Of a DNA stretch of 64,000 nucleotides, positions 10,331-23,400 are shown piece after piece. Within the stretch, counting starts at the first letter, position 1, and the number at the start of each line of letters is the position of its first letter. Source of the stretch: Tenebrio molitor (Eukaryota > Arthropoda > Insecta > Coleoptera > Tenebrionidae); NCBI RefSeq assembly GCF_963966145.1, contig NC_091047.1:19530001-19594000 (forward strand), in the 5' to 3' direction. The notes beneath the pieces are model-generated. The model searched no databases, was not told the origin of the DNA, and worked only from the letters and a program-made list of their open reading frames with translations. The translations under genes were made by a program, and so were the position numbers.

Positions 10331-12550
10331 CGTACTTTTAAAACAAATTATAAATTATATAAACAATTTGCTACGGAAATCGACAACAACGCGTCAGCAA
10401 GAGAAAAGTGCCAGATAGGTTCGACATCATAAAATAAATTAGGGTAGATTTATGACCGACAATGACCATCGTCGTCGGTTTCGGCACAACTTTGAAAATG
10501 GAATGTTTTGGATCTTTTTTTTAGTGCAATATTTTCGGCTCTAGAATGTTTAGCAGAACTCGTTGAAATTTGGCACATAGTTAGAAATGTTTAAATTCTA
10601 TCATCTGAAATTTTTTTCAGTTTTTTAACATCGTTTATTTTGAAGATACAAGGTTAATTTAATATCTTTAAAAATAGTATTTTTTGTGGATTTAGTGATG
10701 TAACACATGGATATCTTATTTTAATCTAAACATTATAAAAAATTATCGAATTTGAAAAAATGTAAAGTTTAGTTAGCCTTGGAAATGTGGCCTTTAGCAA
10801 TAGTCAGTTCTTTGTCGCCTATATTTTGACCAAAAAATAAATAAAAGTTAATAATAGTAATAAGTGTAAAAATAAGACATTTAACTGAAACAGAATACAT
10901 TTTAATAAAAAAAAGTTTAAACGCGATAATACATATTTTTTAATGCTAAAGTCGTTCTGAAGATATTTAGCTGTATCCATACTTTTCAGCGACCCTGCAT
11001 TACATTAGGTACATATTTTGGGTAATTGTTCACTGTAACTACTTCTAGAATTTTCGCGTTTTTTCTGGCTAGACAGCCTCAGGACGTCCTCCTACAGGGA
11101 TCGAGGGCAGTATTATTATCATTAAGAATATTTTTATCAATTAATTATAACTCCTTTGAAAACGCTATTTTTTATATTATCATGTATACACTTTTTACAT
11201 ATCTACGTCGGAATTTGTTCATACGAATACGACAATACGGATTCTACACAATTCTGAAATTAAGTAATAAAGCTATGAAATAACGAAGATACAGAGACTG
11301 TGTGCGACATTGATTAACTGCACTGATCGAATGATGATAATGATGAGTAATGATAATAATTATTCGAAATGATAAATAAATTCGCTCTCGATGCCGTGCC
11401 CCCTTTTTCTAATTATCATTATGAATATTTATTAATTGTTATGTACATCATTTATTTTAATAGTGTGACAATGTTTTTATTATTATTTTTAAACTTGTGA
11501 TATTCTTCATTTGACAGATTATTTATTTCGATCTACTACATAATTATGCATAATTTTTTATATCGTGCTCCAAATCAATAAACAGATCTGCATTTACCCT
11601 GTTTCGAACTTTATTTTAATTTTAATTTAATCTCATCAGACCATTTATAAGACTCAAACAAACAAGATGTCCTATAAGTTCTGAATGTCTTGTGCTTTTG
11701 AAAGGTCAGAAAAATCAATGTAAGTATAGACAGCTATCTAATTGGCTTTGATTTACAATTTTAATCACATAAATACGTTTATTTATACAGAGGAATTTAC
11801 AAGTAGATTTTGTGGTAATTAATAATCAAATTCTCATGAAATAAGTCGATAAGGATAAGAAAATTTCAATTTCCTCCCTCGTTTTAGTGGTGAAAGTAGA
11901 AAGTTAACAATAGCAAGAAACAATTTTATCTACGACTGTGAGATAAATCTTACTTATCCAAATAATTTCAGACATGTAATGACTTACTTTACGCACGGCG
12001 TGCGTTAACATAAATAATGGAAAAAATAAAAAAAATGAAACAAGCTAATTATGTATTTGATTTTTCAGCGACGAGGACTTGAAAAGTGGTAGATGCTGGT
12101 ACTGGTACGTCTGAATGCAGATCTTCGTCAAAATTTTCTCTTCACAAACTTTTGCAATTAGAAAAATTTAAATTTCAATGTTTATGTAGCTTTTAAAGTG
12201 CTGGTCTCGATATCTTTGCATACACTTGAAACCTTTGTTAATGCGTGAGAATCATCTGAAATTATTTTAAAGTACTACTTAGTACCAGCGTTTGAATTTG
12301 TAAGAACCGACTGTCTGAAAGAATTCTGGTCAATAAATACATAATTATACAGTTAATTTTGACTCTATACCCTTAATTAGAGGAGTAAGACGAATTAATT
12401 TATTTTCTTTGTTTTTTACAGCGACTGCACATGTAGGTTTACAACGACTTTCTTGAAATGTTTATGTACATGTAGTCATGAAAACTCGTGGAAACCGTGT
12501 CTGAATCTGCATTCTCGATTTATTCAGTAACGTCCAGTTGTGCAGTAAGG
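10331..12550. other. gene-free stretch upstream of the DUF2236 gene
   Basis: No coding exon is supported. The stretch must include the promoter and any 5' UTR exon of the downstream plus-strand gene, but none was identified. A small open frame at 11026-11283 has no recognisable features. Confidence 0.4.
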
Positions 12551-15500
12551 ATGGACTTGAAGACAGTCGACTCCGGTAAGGATCGTTTAAGCTCTCAATT
12601 AATTAATAATTTAGTGTAAATCAATTTAAGCACCGTTCAATGCAGAAAAATTTGTTCACAATTTATTGGAAGAGGGAACTAAACACTTTTGCGACGAAAG
12701 TACAAAATGTTTCAACGAAAATGACAAGTTGCCACCGTTTTATGATGCAACGATGTACAAAAGGTTAGTTGACACAATTTTATATTAAATTAATATTCAT
12801 ATAATAAGTAAAAAAGCATGTTTGAATTATCACTAGTGAATCTAGCGAAATAATTTACGAGTAGCATTGTATGAAAATGAAGAGGGATATTTAAAAAAAT
12901 TCTGGACAAAACAAAGCTCGATTTTCCAATACAGGAGCCGTCTTTAATAAAAAATAAACGTTCTCTAATATAATTTTGATGCAGAAATAGGTATACAGTG
13001 AGGGGTAAAAGTAACGCAATAATTCTATGAATCATAAAGTGTTGAGTTTTGAAAAAAGAAGAAAAACAGGTCGATTTTTAATTTCAATTTTATGTTTATT
13101 GACATAACATTTTTTTATGCAGGGTGTTCCTTGTCAAAGTAATGACATCATAATCTATTTTTTAAATAGCAACCTATATTTATTTGTCATCATTTTGATA
13201 GGTTTTTTAACTGTCAACATGACAGTATAAAAAGTTTAACCCCTTACATTTAAAAAAACTTGAGAAAAAAATTGTTGAAAATTAAAAACATATTTTTATT
13301 ATTTACTTTATTAATGATTAATGTATTAACTAGTTAGTACCGAAAGGCATTGCTATTAGGTCAGTATCATTTGGACTTGAAGAAATTATTAATTAACAGG
13401 GAATGAAATAAGACAAACAGGATTTTTCTAAAGTAATTTTTTGTTCGTGTTTGATTATTGTTGAAAACCTCCAAATGATACTGACCTATTAGCAATGCCT
13501 TTCGGTACTAACTAGTTAATAAATTAATCATTAATAAAGAAAATAATAAAAATATTTTTTTAATTTTCAACAATTTTTTTCTCAAGTTTTTTTAAAAGTA
13601 AAGGACTAAAATTTTTATACTGTCATGTTGACAGTTAAAAGACCTATCAAAATAATGACGAATAAATATGGATTGCTATTTAAAAAAAATAGATGATGAC
13701 GTCATTACTTTGACAGGGAACACCATGTATAAAAACATTTTACGTCAATAAACGTGAAATTGAAATTAAAAATCGACCTGTTTTTGTTCTTTTTTCAAAA
13801 CTCAAAACTCAACAGTTTATGATATATCGAATTGTTGCGTTACTTTTGCCCCTCACTGTATAATGAATTTATTGAACTTTTAATTTAACAATAAGATAAA
13901 ATGGTAATTTTCCCGCATATGTTAGGCAAATAACTGTTTCATTAATAAAAATTGTTGTTAGTGTGAACCAGATATTATTGAATTAAAATTGTCTTAACTG
14001 GATAAAACCATTTAACGAGCCAGTTAAATCTATTAAACAAAAATGTTCTTGCTACTTTGTGAAGCATTTTCTAGATATTAAATTAAATGAAACCAGAATA
14101 TATTTTACAAAATGAAATGTGCATTAAATAGGTACATATTTTTAAACTTAAACTAAAACTAACAATTAGTATAAATCAATCAATAGTTATGTACGTGTTC
14201 CTCTTATAATAAATAATATTACAATGTAAACATTTACCTACAAGCAGTAATAGCAGTCATAAAGTGACAGTTTTACCTATATTTTAAATTATTTATTGCT
14301 TTACAGCATAAGAAATTGAATATTGTTACTGACGCTATGATTACATACCATAAAACATAAGAGTGAGGCTAGCACTTCTCATTAACAACCTACCATTTTA
14401 CAGAAAGAATTTTAACCAAATTCGATTAATTCGTTTCAATTCAGTTGAAATCAATCGAACGAAGGTTTTTGCACACAAATGTTGACGAACAATAATGAAG
14501 GGGGTGCTGCCTTGGGATAAAATAAATCATTCTTGTAATATATTTAACAATGGTATCAAGGTATTATTTAATTTTTGTTCCATATACAGTGAGATCAATA
14601 AAGAACCTGATCGCAGCAGCCTGTGAACGTTTTGCGCATGTCTTTGTTTGATTCAGTATTCAATTTGAGTAATCACTTGTCGCAATTAAATGTCATGAAT
14701 GTCAACAAAAAAACATAATAATAAAGCCTAACAAGTATGTACGGTATGATCAAGAATGACTGAGTCTGTTGGAACAATGAAATTTGGCAAATTTGAAATT
14801 TACCATTAAAGATTCATTTTTGTAATAGCATAAACATAACCGGCATAACCAAAAATGTTTTTAATGTCGTCTCAAGTTAAAAAATTCAGTCACTGCAAAT
14901 TACGAGACAAAAAACAGCAGTACTTTTCAACTGTTTCATTGCCAACAGACTCAGTCATTGTTGATCACCCCGTATATCAGATATGATACCTTCTGGTCAC
15001 TTTTCTACACTGTTTGTCAGGTAAGAGAAAATTAATTGTAAAATTGTCTCAAGAATGTCTTATTTCTCTCACTTACTTAATAAATCACCATCATGTATAT
15101 TTACAAATGGAATTTATGTTATTAACATAACAAACACTATACACTGTGATCGAAGAACATGGATATAATTGGTCTTCTTCAAATGACTACAAACCACTTT
15201 TCAGTGACATTTCGATATACGAGTACACACGAGGATTTTCAAATTAACAAATAACTTTGTATTTTGTTCCTATAGCCTTCCAAATGAAACCAAGCCTCAT
15301 CAGTAAAAAATATTACATCTAAAATATCGTCATACGTGTTATGTAAAAACCAATCGCAATAATTCACTCTGGGTATGGAATCATGTGGTAAAATCTTGTG
15401 GTATAAACCTGAACCTTATTCGAATACCTCTCAAGTACTTTTTTCACGATTGTTCAACGATTTCACAGCTGCTTTTTGGTCACCTGTATTTTTTTTTGTC

Positions 15501-17102
15501 AATACTTCCGGTTGCTCTGAACACACAGCTACAAAAAATTTTAATCGAAAAATGAATGCTTTGATAAGAAAAACTAACAGAAAAATATGTTTCCAAAAAG
15601 ATTGATTTGTGTTCAATTATCAACATTTTTTAAGAAAAAGAATAAATCATTGATAACGTCGAACTACCATCAAATATTTTTCAATCAAAGATACGAGAAA
15701 AAAAGTTCATGCTGGGATCAGGTTCTGTATTGATCTATTTGCCTTTAAAAAAAAATGATGGTTAATTATTACTAGAAAAATTATTGTGTTCTTCTGTGTC
15801 AACAAGTTTTTGTAATAACCCACTGGTTTTTTAGTGTTTAATTAATTTTGATAAAATATTGAACTCATTTCATTAGCATTACTTGAGTCTTGACACACTT
15901 TTGTGACTATTACCGATTATTTTTTTTTAACATTAATGGATTTTGGAAGAGAGTATTACATCGAAGTACCTCATTTTCAATCGTTTCGCTCCAAGAAGCA
16001 ACAAATTAACGTCTTCCTTTGTCAAGCTTCAACGTCATTTACCTCGATAATTACCTGGAAAATAATGTATTGTTCGTCATTAAACCAATTTATTTTGCAG
16101 AGGTCAAAAATTTTTCAACGACAACATCTTCGCCTTACTTCTGAGTAAATTTCTGGGCCTCCTCACCGTTCTCTCCATTCCATCCATCGTCCGAATATTG
16201 ATTTACACGAAAATGTCTGGATCGCCGATCACTGCGTACAAAAGATACATGGCGACGGTGTTGCACATGGTCATCTGGTACCGAAGCGACTTCACTCCCG
16301 GTTCCAAGTAGATGATTTTCTACCAACTGACGATACATTCTGAAATCGGTGCTTTCAGGCTGTGGCAGTCGGTAACAGAAGTCAGAAACAAACATAACTC
16401 TGCCAGCAAGAGATGTTGCACAGCGGGATTGGGAAGATTCAGCCAAAAGGACATGGCACTGACCCAATTCGGATTCATGGGTTATGCGCTAGCGATGCGA
16501 GAGAAAATCGGTCTTCATGGTGCGACCAACGAAGACTTGCAAGGTTTGGTGCACGTTTGGAGGGTCATCGGATATGTGATGGGCGTTGAAGATAGGTGAC
16601 TATTCACTATTTTTGGGTGATTTGATGAGTTTAGGTAATTTTCAACAGGTTTAACATCTGTAGAGATTCTGTAGACGAGACAACCGCGATTTGTAGAACT
16701 TTAGCCTACAAAGTTTTTAAGCCAGCAATAGAGAAGAAGGACAAAGACTTTATAGAAATGGCCACTTATTTGTCGGATGGGATGTGGTCGATGAATCCAA
16801 CGCTGAATGCAAAAATTTACATAAACATGCTGTACAAGTTGTTAAAAGTACCAAATAACAACAACAACAATTTGGAAAAAGAGGAACTATCTGTCGAATT
16901 AAATTTTTTACAACGAATGATTTTGAATATGTTGATATTTGTGGTGTGGACTTTACAATTTACAATTCCGAAACTTTACCACAACTATACTCAATACATC
17001 TCACTCTGGCTCATGAGAGTATTTCCTTTTCTGGCGTACTACCAGTTTGGGTACTCCGACGACTCTCACGTCTATGTGCTCCGAGACAACAAAACCAATT
17101 GA
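12551..17102 (+). CDS. ER-bound oxygenase mpaB-like (DUF2236) membrane protein
   Basis: Five coding exons: 12551-12575, 12646-12763, 16101-16307, 16359-16595 and 16649-17102. The total is 1041 nt (346 residues), with every junction GT/AG and in frame; two introns are 51 and 53 bp. The match to the ER-bound oxygenase mpaB/rubber-oxygenase catalytic domain (PF09995) rests on VR..H (R126, H129), ALTQFGFMGY (~151-159) and HVWRVIGYVMGVEDRFN (182-198), all typical of the family. Known members such as fungal mpaB and bacterial Lcp are oxygenases acting on isoprenoid chains, and Lcp binds heme. The insect substrate is unknown, so catalysis is inferred. Hydrophobic segments at ~55-80 and in the last 80 residues suggest ER membrane attachment. 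An Asn run interrupts the C-terminal part. The start lies in a good context (AAGGATGG), and two poly(A) signals follow the stop. Confidence 0.88.
12994..13861. mobile_element. 868-bp foldback (long inverted repeat) element
   Basis: Arms of about 380-390 bp (12994-13374 and 13471-13860) mirror each other almost throughout around a ~96-bp loop. The ends are TACAGTGAGGGG... and ...CCCCTCACTGTA with TA at both flanks, in Tc1/mariner style. There is no coding capacity. It lies sense-neutral in intron 2 of the DUF2236 gene, so the pre-mRNA would form a very long hairpin. Confidence 0.85.
14585..15740 (-). mobile_element. decayed mariner-type transposon
   Basis: The ends mirror each other: AGATCAATAAAGAACCTGAT at 14592 against AGATCAATACAGAACCTGAT as the reverse complement of 15711-15736. 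The minus strand at ~15265-15375 encodes PRVNYCDWFLHN and then VIFFTDEAWFHLEGYRNK, the first catalytic Asp block of mariner-like DDE transposases. Stops and frameshifts surround it. The length is about 1.15 kb, including a 235-bp nested MITE. It lies in intron 2 of the DUF2236 gene. Confidence 0.7.
14740..14974. mobile_element. MITE nested in the mariner remnant
   Basis: The left end TACGGTATGATCAAGAATGA continues into CTGAGTCTGTTGG. The right end mirrors it (reverse complement TACGGGGTGATCAACAATGA, then CTGAGTCTGTTGG). The element is 235 bp with TA flanks and no coding capacity. Confidence 0.7.
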
Positions 17103-17130
17103 TACTTCTTAACTGTTTATTGCTTAATTT

Positions 17131-17191
17131 AATAAATATGCGAGAATATTATTTACAAACAGTTTCAGCTAGTGTTAGAGTTTCAAATAAA
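17131..17191 (+). terminator. two poly(A) signals of the DUF2236 gene
   Basis: AATAAA occurs at 17131-17136 and 17186-17191, 29 and 84 bases past the stop. Either could end the transcript before the convergent neighbour. Confidence 0.55.
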
Positions 17192-17386
17192 TAATCTTAA
17201 AAATAGAGGCTTTTGTTTTCTCTCGAAAGGATAAAATACTGAATTGTAATCGAGAGGCTCGAAACAGACTTAACTTAATGCCACATGAATAAACCAAACA
17301 ACACCACAAGCACTAGTTTAAGTCTTTTAATCTTTAAATACAAAGACAAATAATCACAAGTAACACATGTACAAACATTTAAGAGA

Positions 17387-17392
17387 TTTATT
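17387..17392 (-). terminator. poly(A) signal of the inhibitor-array gene
   Basis: AATAAA on the minus strand, 43 bases past the stop at 17435. The two convergent transcripts therefore end about 200 bases apart. Confidence 0.55.
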
Positions 17393-17434
17393 CAAATGGC
17401 AAAACTATAATTATTACTTAATTATTTTACAGAA

Positions 17435-20400
17435 TTACGAACTTGTCGGTTTCAAGTCGCCTTTCGCCTTTTCGTTTGGAAGTTCAATGTAAATCGGCCT
17501 ACTATCGTTCAAAAACCTGTCGTCTTCCGCAAGCTTGCTGTTGCTCAAGTTATTCATTTTTCGCCTGTACAAAATCACGAGCAAGAGCAACACGCAAATG
17601 ACAAAAGCCGAAGCTGCTGCTATCACAATCAGAGCTGTGTGGTACGGAGCCACCACAGAGACTGGACTCTGCGAGACGATCTCTCTGTGCTCTAGAGCAG
17701 CAACTTGCTCGCTCAGAGTCGAATCTTGGACCAAGAGCTTGTGGGTGACTCTGGACCTGGTGATGTCGGCGGTCAATCCTGGCAAGCTCTGTTGCATCAC
17801 CATCTGCTCGAGTTTGTACGCGACGTCGACCTTATTGCTTCCGATCAGGGAGAATTTGACGTACAACGCGTCGGAGGTGGCTTCGGTTTTGAAGCCTTGA
17901 CTGCTTATTATACCGTTCATGTTCTTGACGATTTTGCTGACCTGGTTGACCACCGGTACGGCAGAGACGTCGTCGTATTCGCCGCGGAAGCCTAGAGTGA
18001 CCTCCACGCTTTCGACGGGAACTTGCACTGCAAATTACAATCAGCCAAAATAATTTTAATATGGGTAAACGTACTGCACACGAGTTCTCCTTTTTTAAAC
18101 GTGTTGGTGTGAGGTAGTTGATTGCCCGCTTCGTCGACACACCAGCAAGTCTCTTCTTCGCACTGCGTCGGTACAAATCTACCATTTTCGTCGCACTGCC
18201 CTCCCAAAGCCTCGCAACGGGTGCTTGACGGTACTTCGAAAGAACCCAGTTCGCTCTCGTCTTCGTCCAAATCGCTTGGTTCGTTTTCGTCATCAAAGGA
18301 CCCAATTTGCATCATCAATTCCTCGAGAACTGAAGAAGCAATCAGAGTACTGTCGTACTGTTGGGTTTGATTGTACTCACCCAAATCGGCTTCGCTCATG
18401 ACATCTGATCTGTCAGTGGCCCAATGTCTCGCTTGTCGGAAATTGCATTGGGGTTCAGCTCCTCGAGTTAAGGTTCCTTTCAGAGGTTCCCCGTGGGGAG
18501 AGACGCACCAACAAACTCCCACATGTTCCAAACACTGTACCGCCTGCCAGGCCCCAGAATCTGGTTCGCATCGAGGCATGAAAGTGGGTTTGTGGTACCG
18601 TTCTGCTGCCCTTTGGTTTTTCTCTCTAAGTCGTTCGCATTGACTCAACACTTAAAAAGAATCAGTTATGTACGTACTTTAACTAACGACGGGTACTACC
18701 TGGACACACTAGATTACACATTTCTTCAGAGTGGAAATTGTTGTGGTTGCCGTTGCAGCCGCTGTAGGTGAACAACTCGCATTTATTGGTACGGGAGTTG
18801 AAGAAATATCTTGTGAGATTTCTCGTGAAGTCACTTTCGGCACACTTGCCCTTGTCCAAAGGCTCAAAGCAAACATCTCCTGTTGAAAATAGTTGTTAAC
18901 AATTTTATTGACATTTAGACTGAGATAATTACTTGGTTTTGGACAGCACACCGCATATTCTCCCACTGGACTTAGTTGACACTTGTGGGAAGATGGACAA
19001 CTCTCGTAGTCAGGTCCGCACATGACAATCTCTTCGCTGTTGCCCAGTTTCATAGGTTCGCCGTTTTGGCAAGGATTCTCTTTCTTGGGCAAGCACATGG
19101 GTATGGCTGGGCACGGCGAACTGACACACTCTACTGACACCAACCTGCAGATTTCACCTTCTCCTCTGCACGAGATCTTCGAGCAAGGATCTATGCAAGT
19201 GCAGGTCCTGCACCCGTTGTGGTCAATTTCGAAGCCGTGTTCGCAGTCGTTCGTGCAATGGAATAGCGGACAATCTGATTTGACCGGAGACTCACACGAC
19301 AACGACTCATCAGTAGTTCTGGATTTAGAAATTTCGAAACCTCGGAAGTCCACACACCAGCACTCTTTGGTACCTGGATTGCACTGCTTGGATTCGTAAC
19401 CACCATCGTCTTTGCACGACGGTATGAAGACTTTGCCGGCGGGTATCCCAGATTCGTGTGCTTGGTGTTGCGCAAGTGCGTTTTGGTGTTGGCAAGCGGT
19501 CATCAGCAGTGGTTCCACGCACTGGGTGCCGCACCCATTCGAGCAACACCTCATGGTTCCGTTGCAAGCCATGTCGGAGTTACATTCAAAATCGCAGGAA
19601 GTGGACGTCGCCGGGACCAGATAAGGGCACTGGCCGACCTTTTTGGGAAGACACGCTGGCACAGGAGGGCAGTAGTGATCCTTGCAGCTCACTTCTACCA
19701 ACTGGCACTGTTCGTCTTCTTGGCATAAGACGCTGCTGCAAGGATCTCTGCACTGGCACAGCGGACATCCCGTTTCTTCGGACAGGACGAAGCCGTATTC
19801 GCAACCCATTCGACACGTCAAGTCCAAACAGTCCATCGTTTCCCTCAGCTCTGAGCAGTCTTTGCTAGAATTGTGCTTACCACGGGTCTTTGGTATTTCG
19901 GTGCCAAAATTGTCGACGCACCAGCATTCGGAATTGTGACACTGGGTTGCAAGATAGTTGCCTTCTGAGTCGCACCGTGGACTCGGAAGGGCCAGATTCA
20001 TGCCCTCTCTGGTCCCTTCCATGCTTTCGGAGAAGTCGTGAAGGTACTCACACACTGCCAAAAACAACAAAAATTAGTATTCTTTGTTGTTCACTACCTA
20101 CGGGTACGTACTCGTTTGTGGTCTGGACTCAGTTGTGTTGTAGTCTTCAGTTGTCTCTTCTTCGTTCTTCGGACAACACACTGCTTGGGTGGAGCCTGGA
20201 ACGGCGGTACAGTCGTAGTCTGAAGGACACAAAGTTCCATCTTCCGATCTAAGAGCACAAGCTACCGGTGCTCCACTGATGTCATCTGTCAAAGGAGCTC
20301 CTTGGTCGCACGGATTTGCGTAGACAGTTTTCGGTCGACCTAAAGCAAATTTGTGTGTTGGACGTCGACTCGTTTGGGGTTTTACTCACAGACTGGCAAC

Positions 20401-23400
20401 GACGGACACAAGAAGTCGGTGCACGTTGATTCCTTAACGTTTATGCATTCTTCGTCTTCTGGACACATGTATCCGTCGCAAGGGTCATCGCATTTGCATG
20501 TGGGACAACCGTTCTCGTCCAATTTGAATCCGTACTCGCAGACGGCAGCGCATTCTAACATTTCGCATTGTTTGCCGTTCTTGTCGAGGCTGCGACCCGA
20601 AGACTGAAGGCGAGCTGGAAAATACCAAGATGCAAACAAAGGTACCATCTCGATGGTTCGGATCGGTTACCATCGGTAATTGAGCAATTGGCGCTTTCGG
20701 CGGGTCCCATCGACCCCCGAAGTTTTCGCCCCATGCGATCGACGCACCAGCAAACGAGACCATTGCGGCTGCATTGTTTTGGTTCGAACTGACCGTCTTT
20801 GGAGCACTGTGGGACGTAACCCCTGCCGGCTCGCTCGCTTATGGACAAGATCTCAGATAAGGCGCGTTGATGGAGGCATTCTTCAAGAACAAAAGGAAAT
20901 TGTCGGTGTTGAATGTCATCTGATTGTGTTTACTCACCTGTTACATTCTTTGGATGAGTACACGACGAACCGCATTGTTCCGTTTGGCAACACTTCTGCA
21001 CCGAAGGACATTCAAGATCGTGGGTGCAAGAGGAACCGCATTCAAAATCTTCGTCGAGTTTTTCCGGACAACTTCCGGTCTTCTGGATCTTCAACGATGC
21101 TGGACAGCACACGCCGTAATCATTTCCTGTGATAATTTTTGCCTTTAAGATGTTTGAAAGCAATACAAATTTGAAGATCGATTTTAAAGACGAAGAAATC
21201 TTTAAAATCGGTCGTCGAAAATTTGAGAGGAAGATTTTACCCTTTTGGACGAGGCACTGGTACATGGGGGGACAGTTGGGCTTTCCTGGGTCGTTCCCGC
21301 ACAGGAAGGGCCTCACGGTGTCGCTGATTCTTAAGGGGTCGCCTACCGGGCAAATATTTTCCAGACTCCTGCCTCGTTTACCTAAAAATGCAAGAATTGC
21401 GCAATGTTCGAAGAATACAAATGCGTGAACTTTAAAACAAGGAGGGGCTGGCGTACTGAAAATTAAACAGAACGTTCCCATGCCATCGGCGTGAGTCAAA
21501 CACACCTTCGTGCACTTTAAAATGTTAGGAGATACAGTGACGTACTTTCACTTGTGTAACATCTTTGTCCCTTACAAGGTTGCTGTTGTGTAACGTGGAA
21601 ACACTTACATGTTGGAACTGGAGGACACGGGGGGTCGGCGCAAGCGAGGTCTTCCAAATGGCATTCGAGCGAGTTTGGGCATCTGATACCGTCGCAGGGG
21701 TCTCGGCAGCGGCAAAGGGGGCATCCGTCTTTGGTGAGGGCGAAACCGTGGGGGCAAAACATTCTGCAGGTGTGGTCTGCGCACGGCTTCGGGACTGAAA
21801 GTGACAGTCATTAAAAAAAATATTAAATGATACTGGAAAATTAATGAAACAGAATTTAAAGAATGTTATTTATTTAACTTGAGTAAAAAATTTGTTTTTG
21901 TAATAGGATTCTTTTAAATTTCAATCAATAGCAATGTGTTAATTATGGAAATATGCAAATATGTACGTACTTTTTGATATATGTACATAAATATTAATTA
22001 AGCAAATTTTGTGAATCTTTCGAATCATTTTTAGAAATCTCGTTTTTTAATCTGTAAATATTGTATTTTAAATTAAAATAAATAATTTGATTTTTTTTAA
22101 CATAACAAAACCACTCGAGTTGTTTTAAAAATAAACACTATACACACAGACTTAAGTTTACTTCACTTTAGAGAAAATTTGACAGTTTTTGAAATCTGGA
22201 ATTTTGTTATAATTACCGAGAGTATGTAAGTTTAGATTAAAATCGAAGAAATAAGTGAGGCGAGCTCACTAAAGCGTGATATACTGAGCAGCTACCTGAT
22301 GTCATATCGTGATGGAAAAATGTGCAGAACACAGTAAGAAATTTTGCTTTTCCCAAAAATTTTGTTTGATGAAAATAGATCCAACTCCTCGTATTTGATG
22401 CATATAAATCCTATACTTTTTCATAGATATAACGGGTGACTATTAAAATTTTCACTTAGGGTTGGCTATGGATCATTCTTTGTTTTCCGTTGCACCTTAG
22501 ACACTGACAAGTTTGACATTTTCCGAATGCATGATTTAATGCACAGACCATTAAACTATAGTTTAATTGTCTGTGATTTAATGTACTGACTGACATTTGT
22601 CGTTCGTTCTTGCGTGTGTCTAAACTCATCTTTAAAAAAACGTTAGGTTGCCATGCTTTAATTTTGTTAAATTGGCAGTACTGAGGAAAGCAGTAGTTAT
22701 ATTTCATTTTATTTTGGTTATAAATCTTTTGTAACTAAATTTGAAGTGCTATGTTGCAAGATGATTCTAAAACAAAAAGTAAATAAAGTTGTCAATAAAT
22801 GTCATTTTGACGTTTTTCCAATTTATTTTAAATTAGACAACACAAAGTAATAATTTAAAGGGCATAATGCCAAAAGTTGTGTTTGTCGAGACAAAACGTG
22901 GTGTGTTGATGGGTTAGACACATTTTAAACGAGATAAGCCCGATGCGATGCGAAATGATGCGATTATTAACTGATTGATGGATATCTTCAATGTGAGAAT
23001 AATGAATTTGTATTCGATGAAATCCTGAACTGTATAACTAATTTATAGGTGGGATCTGTTATATATTGCATAATTACAAAAAAGGGTCTGGAGGATACTA
23101 GAACTACAAAAAAAGGAAAATCAGAAAACATTAGAAGATGATTCGGAATCTAATGATGAAGATAATTCTGAAGGTGAAATAATGGAGGAGGTTAAAGTGT
23201 AGATGTCTTTTAAAAATAGTGATTCCATTTTGGAGAACTTATCCGTTTTCTGCTTGTTAAACTAAAGCAAGCGTTTTTGAAACTCATTCAACGACTAAAG
23301 CCTCCGCCAGATGTTTACATTTTGATTTGTCTTTTTTTTTCAATTGCTATTTTTAATAAAAAATGCTGGGTTCTCTATTAATCTCTTGTAATACAGTTTC

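Noticed and set aside
17535..20252. Many plus-strand open frames across the Cys-rich exons
   Set aside because: They mirror the minus-strand inhibitor-array exons. They arise from the GC-richer coding DNA and have no splice logic of their own.
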